Assembly (NCBI GenBank): GCA_903890265.1
Contig: CAITAM010000035.1
Span: 1 to 6,344, forward strand
DNA length: 6,344 nt
Origin: an uncultured Pseudomonadota bacterium
GTDB taxonomy: Bacteria; Pseudomonadota; Gammaproteobacteria; Steroidobacterales; Steroidobacteraceae
Direction of reading: 5' to 3'
This document shows, one piece after another, positions 5,630-6,344 of this stretch; position 1 is the stretch's first letter; every line of letters starts with the position of its first letter. The notes under the pieces were generated by a model. That model was not told the origin of the DNA. It did not search any database and worked only from the letters and a program-made list of their open reading frames with translations. The position numbers were made by a program, and so were the translations under genes.

Positions 5630-6344
5630 TCAGCCGGCGAGGCTGATGAAGCGATCCGCCCACTCGATGGCCTCGACATAGCAGGCGGCCAGCGTATCGT
5701 CCGGCAGATTCTCGAAGCGCATGGCGGCGGTGTCGCCGAGCTCCATCGCGATCACCGCCTTCAGCGCCGCGCCCTGCCGGCCCGTGTGCTCGCGCAGCGC
5801 CGCCTTCAGGTGGTCCGCGAGCGGCAGCTGCGCCAGGAGTGACTCCATGGGCGCCTCCATCATGACGTCGAGTGCCGAGAACAGCCCCACCGTGAAATAG
5901 GCGCCGGCATCGGGCAGGCGGGCGCGCTGCGCCATGAGCTCGCAGCTGCGCGCGCGAACGAGCACGGTCGTGACAAGGACCGACGCCTTGCTGCCCATCT
6001 TGGCCAGGGCGATCAGCCCCAGCCAGTTCTGGATGGTCACCATGCCAAGCGCGATGATGGCCTTGTCGATCGACTCGACCACCGCGGTCAGTCCGGTACC
6101 TGCCGCGTTGGCCCAGCGTAACAATGCAACTGAGAGCGCGACGTCGTTGCGGATGAGGGCCGCCATCTGTGCGACCGTCACGTCCGGCTCGTTAACGCGC
6201 GACAGGAGCTGCAGCACCGCGGCACGGTTAGGTCGCAGGGCGCGCGCGGTGTAAAGCTCGGGGTGGGCGAAGTAGTACCCCTGGAAGAGATCAAAGCCGA
6301 GATCCCGCAGCCGCGCGTACTCGTCCTGCGTCTCGACCTTTTCG
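5630..6344 (-). CDS. EAL-HDOD signalling protein, C-terminal part (5' end beyond window)
   Basis: The minus-strand frame is open from the right edge (first full codon at 6343) to TGA at 5630, giving 237 residues without the true start. Visible residues 1-29 are the end of an EAL domain: EKVETQDEY, then GFDLFQGYYFAHPE. The Glu of EKVET and the Gln of FQGY are 20 residues apart, matching Glu352 and Gln372 of RocR, so these two active-site positions are kept. The rest of the EAL site is out of view, and many EAL-HDOD proteins are degenerate there. From about residue 40 onwards is an HDOD domain (PF08668): ALIRNDVALSVALLRWANAA, then SIDKAIIALGMVTIQNWLGL. HDOD lacks HD hydrolase chemistry and usually acts in signalling or protein contacts. 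This YuxH-like architecture links to c-di-GMP control of motility, adhesion or virulence in several proteobacteria; its target here is unknown. The GTG at 6217 is internal, not a start. Confidence 0.9.
   Translation of the reverse strand, partial: EKVETQDEYARLRDLGFDLFQGYYFAHPELYTARALRPNRAAVLQLLSRVNEPDVTVAQMAALIRNDVALSVALLRWANAAGTGLTAVVESIDKAIIALGMVTIQNWLGLIALAKMGSKASVLVTTVLVRARSCELMAQRARLPDAGAYFTVGLFSALDVMMEAPMESLLAQLPLADHLKAALREHTGRQGAALKAVIAMELGDTAAMRFENLPDDTLAACYVEAIEWADRFISLAG

Overview
The window is a GC-rich stretch of bacterial chromosome with Gram-negative genes. An OmpA/OmpW-type porin, an outer-membrane channel-like protein, an EAL-HDOD signalling protein and a tRNA-Gly with an encoded CCA end together suggest a proteobacterium, most likely a gammaproteobacterium. 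This is inference from gene content; there is no taxonomic marker to prove it. I saw no insertion sequence, phage gene, CRISPR array or other sign of transfer, so the region looks like ordinary core or near-core chromosome.

Layout from left to right. On the minus strand, a membrane fatty acid desaturase (1853 to 720) is followed 15 bp later by the start of an outer-membrane beta-barrel protein of the Phenol_MetA_deg/'transporter' family (704 to the left edge, truncated there). The two probably form one operon. Upstream of them is a minus-strand tRNA-Gly(CCC) gene (1975-2048) with its own good sigma-70 promoter. Next, also on the minus strand, comes a large multi-pass GT-C-like membrane protein (2185-3909).

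A 350-bp divergent intergenic region (3910-4259) contains a marked AT-rich island. It separates the GT-C gene from a plus-strand outer-membrane protein (4260-5504), which joins an OmpW-like barrel, an Ala-Pro hinge, a calcium-binding-type Asp-rich repeat and an OmpA peptidoglycan-binding domain. That gene ends in a strong intrinsic terminator (5531-5560). Convergent to it, on the minus strand, is the C-terminal part of an EAL-HDOD protein (5630 to the right edge, 5' end missing).

Working together: most products belong to the cell envelope. They modify acyl chains (desaturase), form outer-membrane barrels (transporter-like protein and OmpW-OmpA fusion) or possibly transfer sugars from lipid carriers (GT-C-like protein). 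The EAL-HDOD protein is a c-di-GMP-type signalling component. Apart from the desaturase/barrel pair, I see no evidence of a shared pathway. I found no convincing undescribed system; the best leads are the OmpW-OmpA fusion and the symmetric AT-rich element upstream of it.
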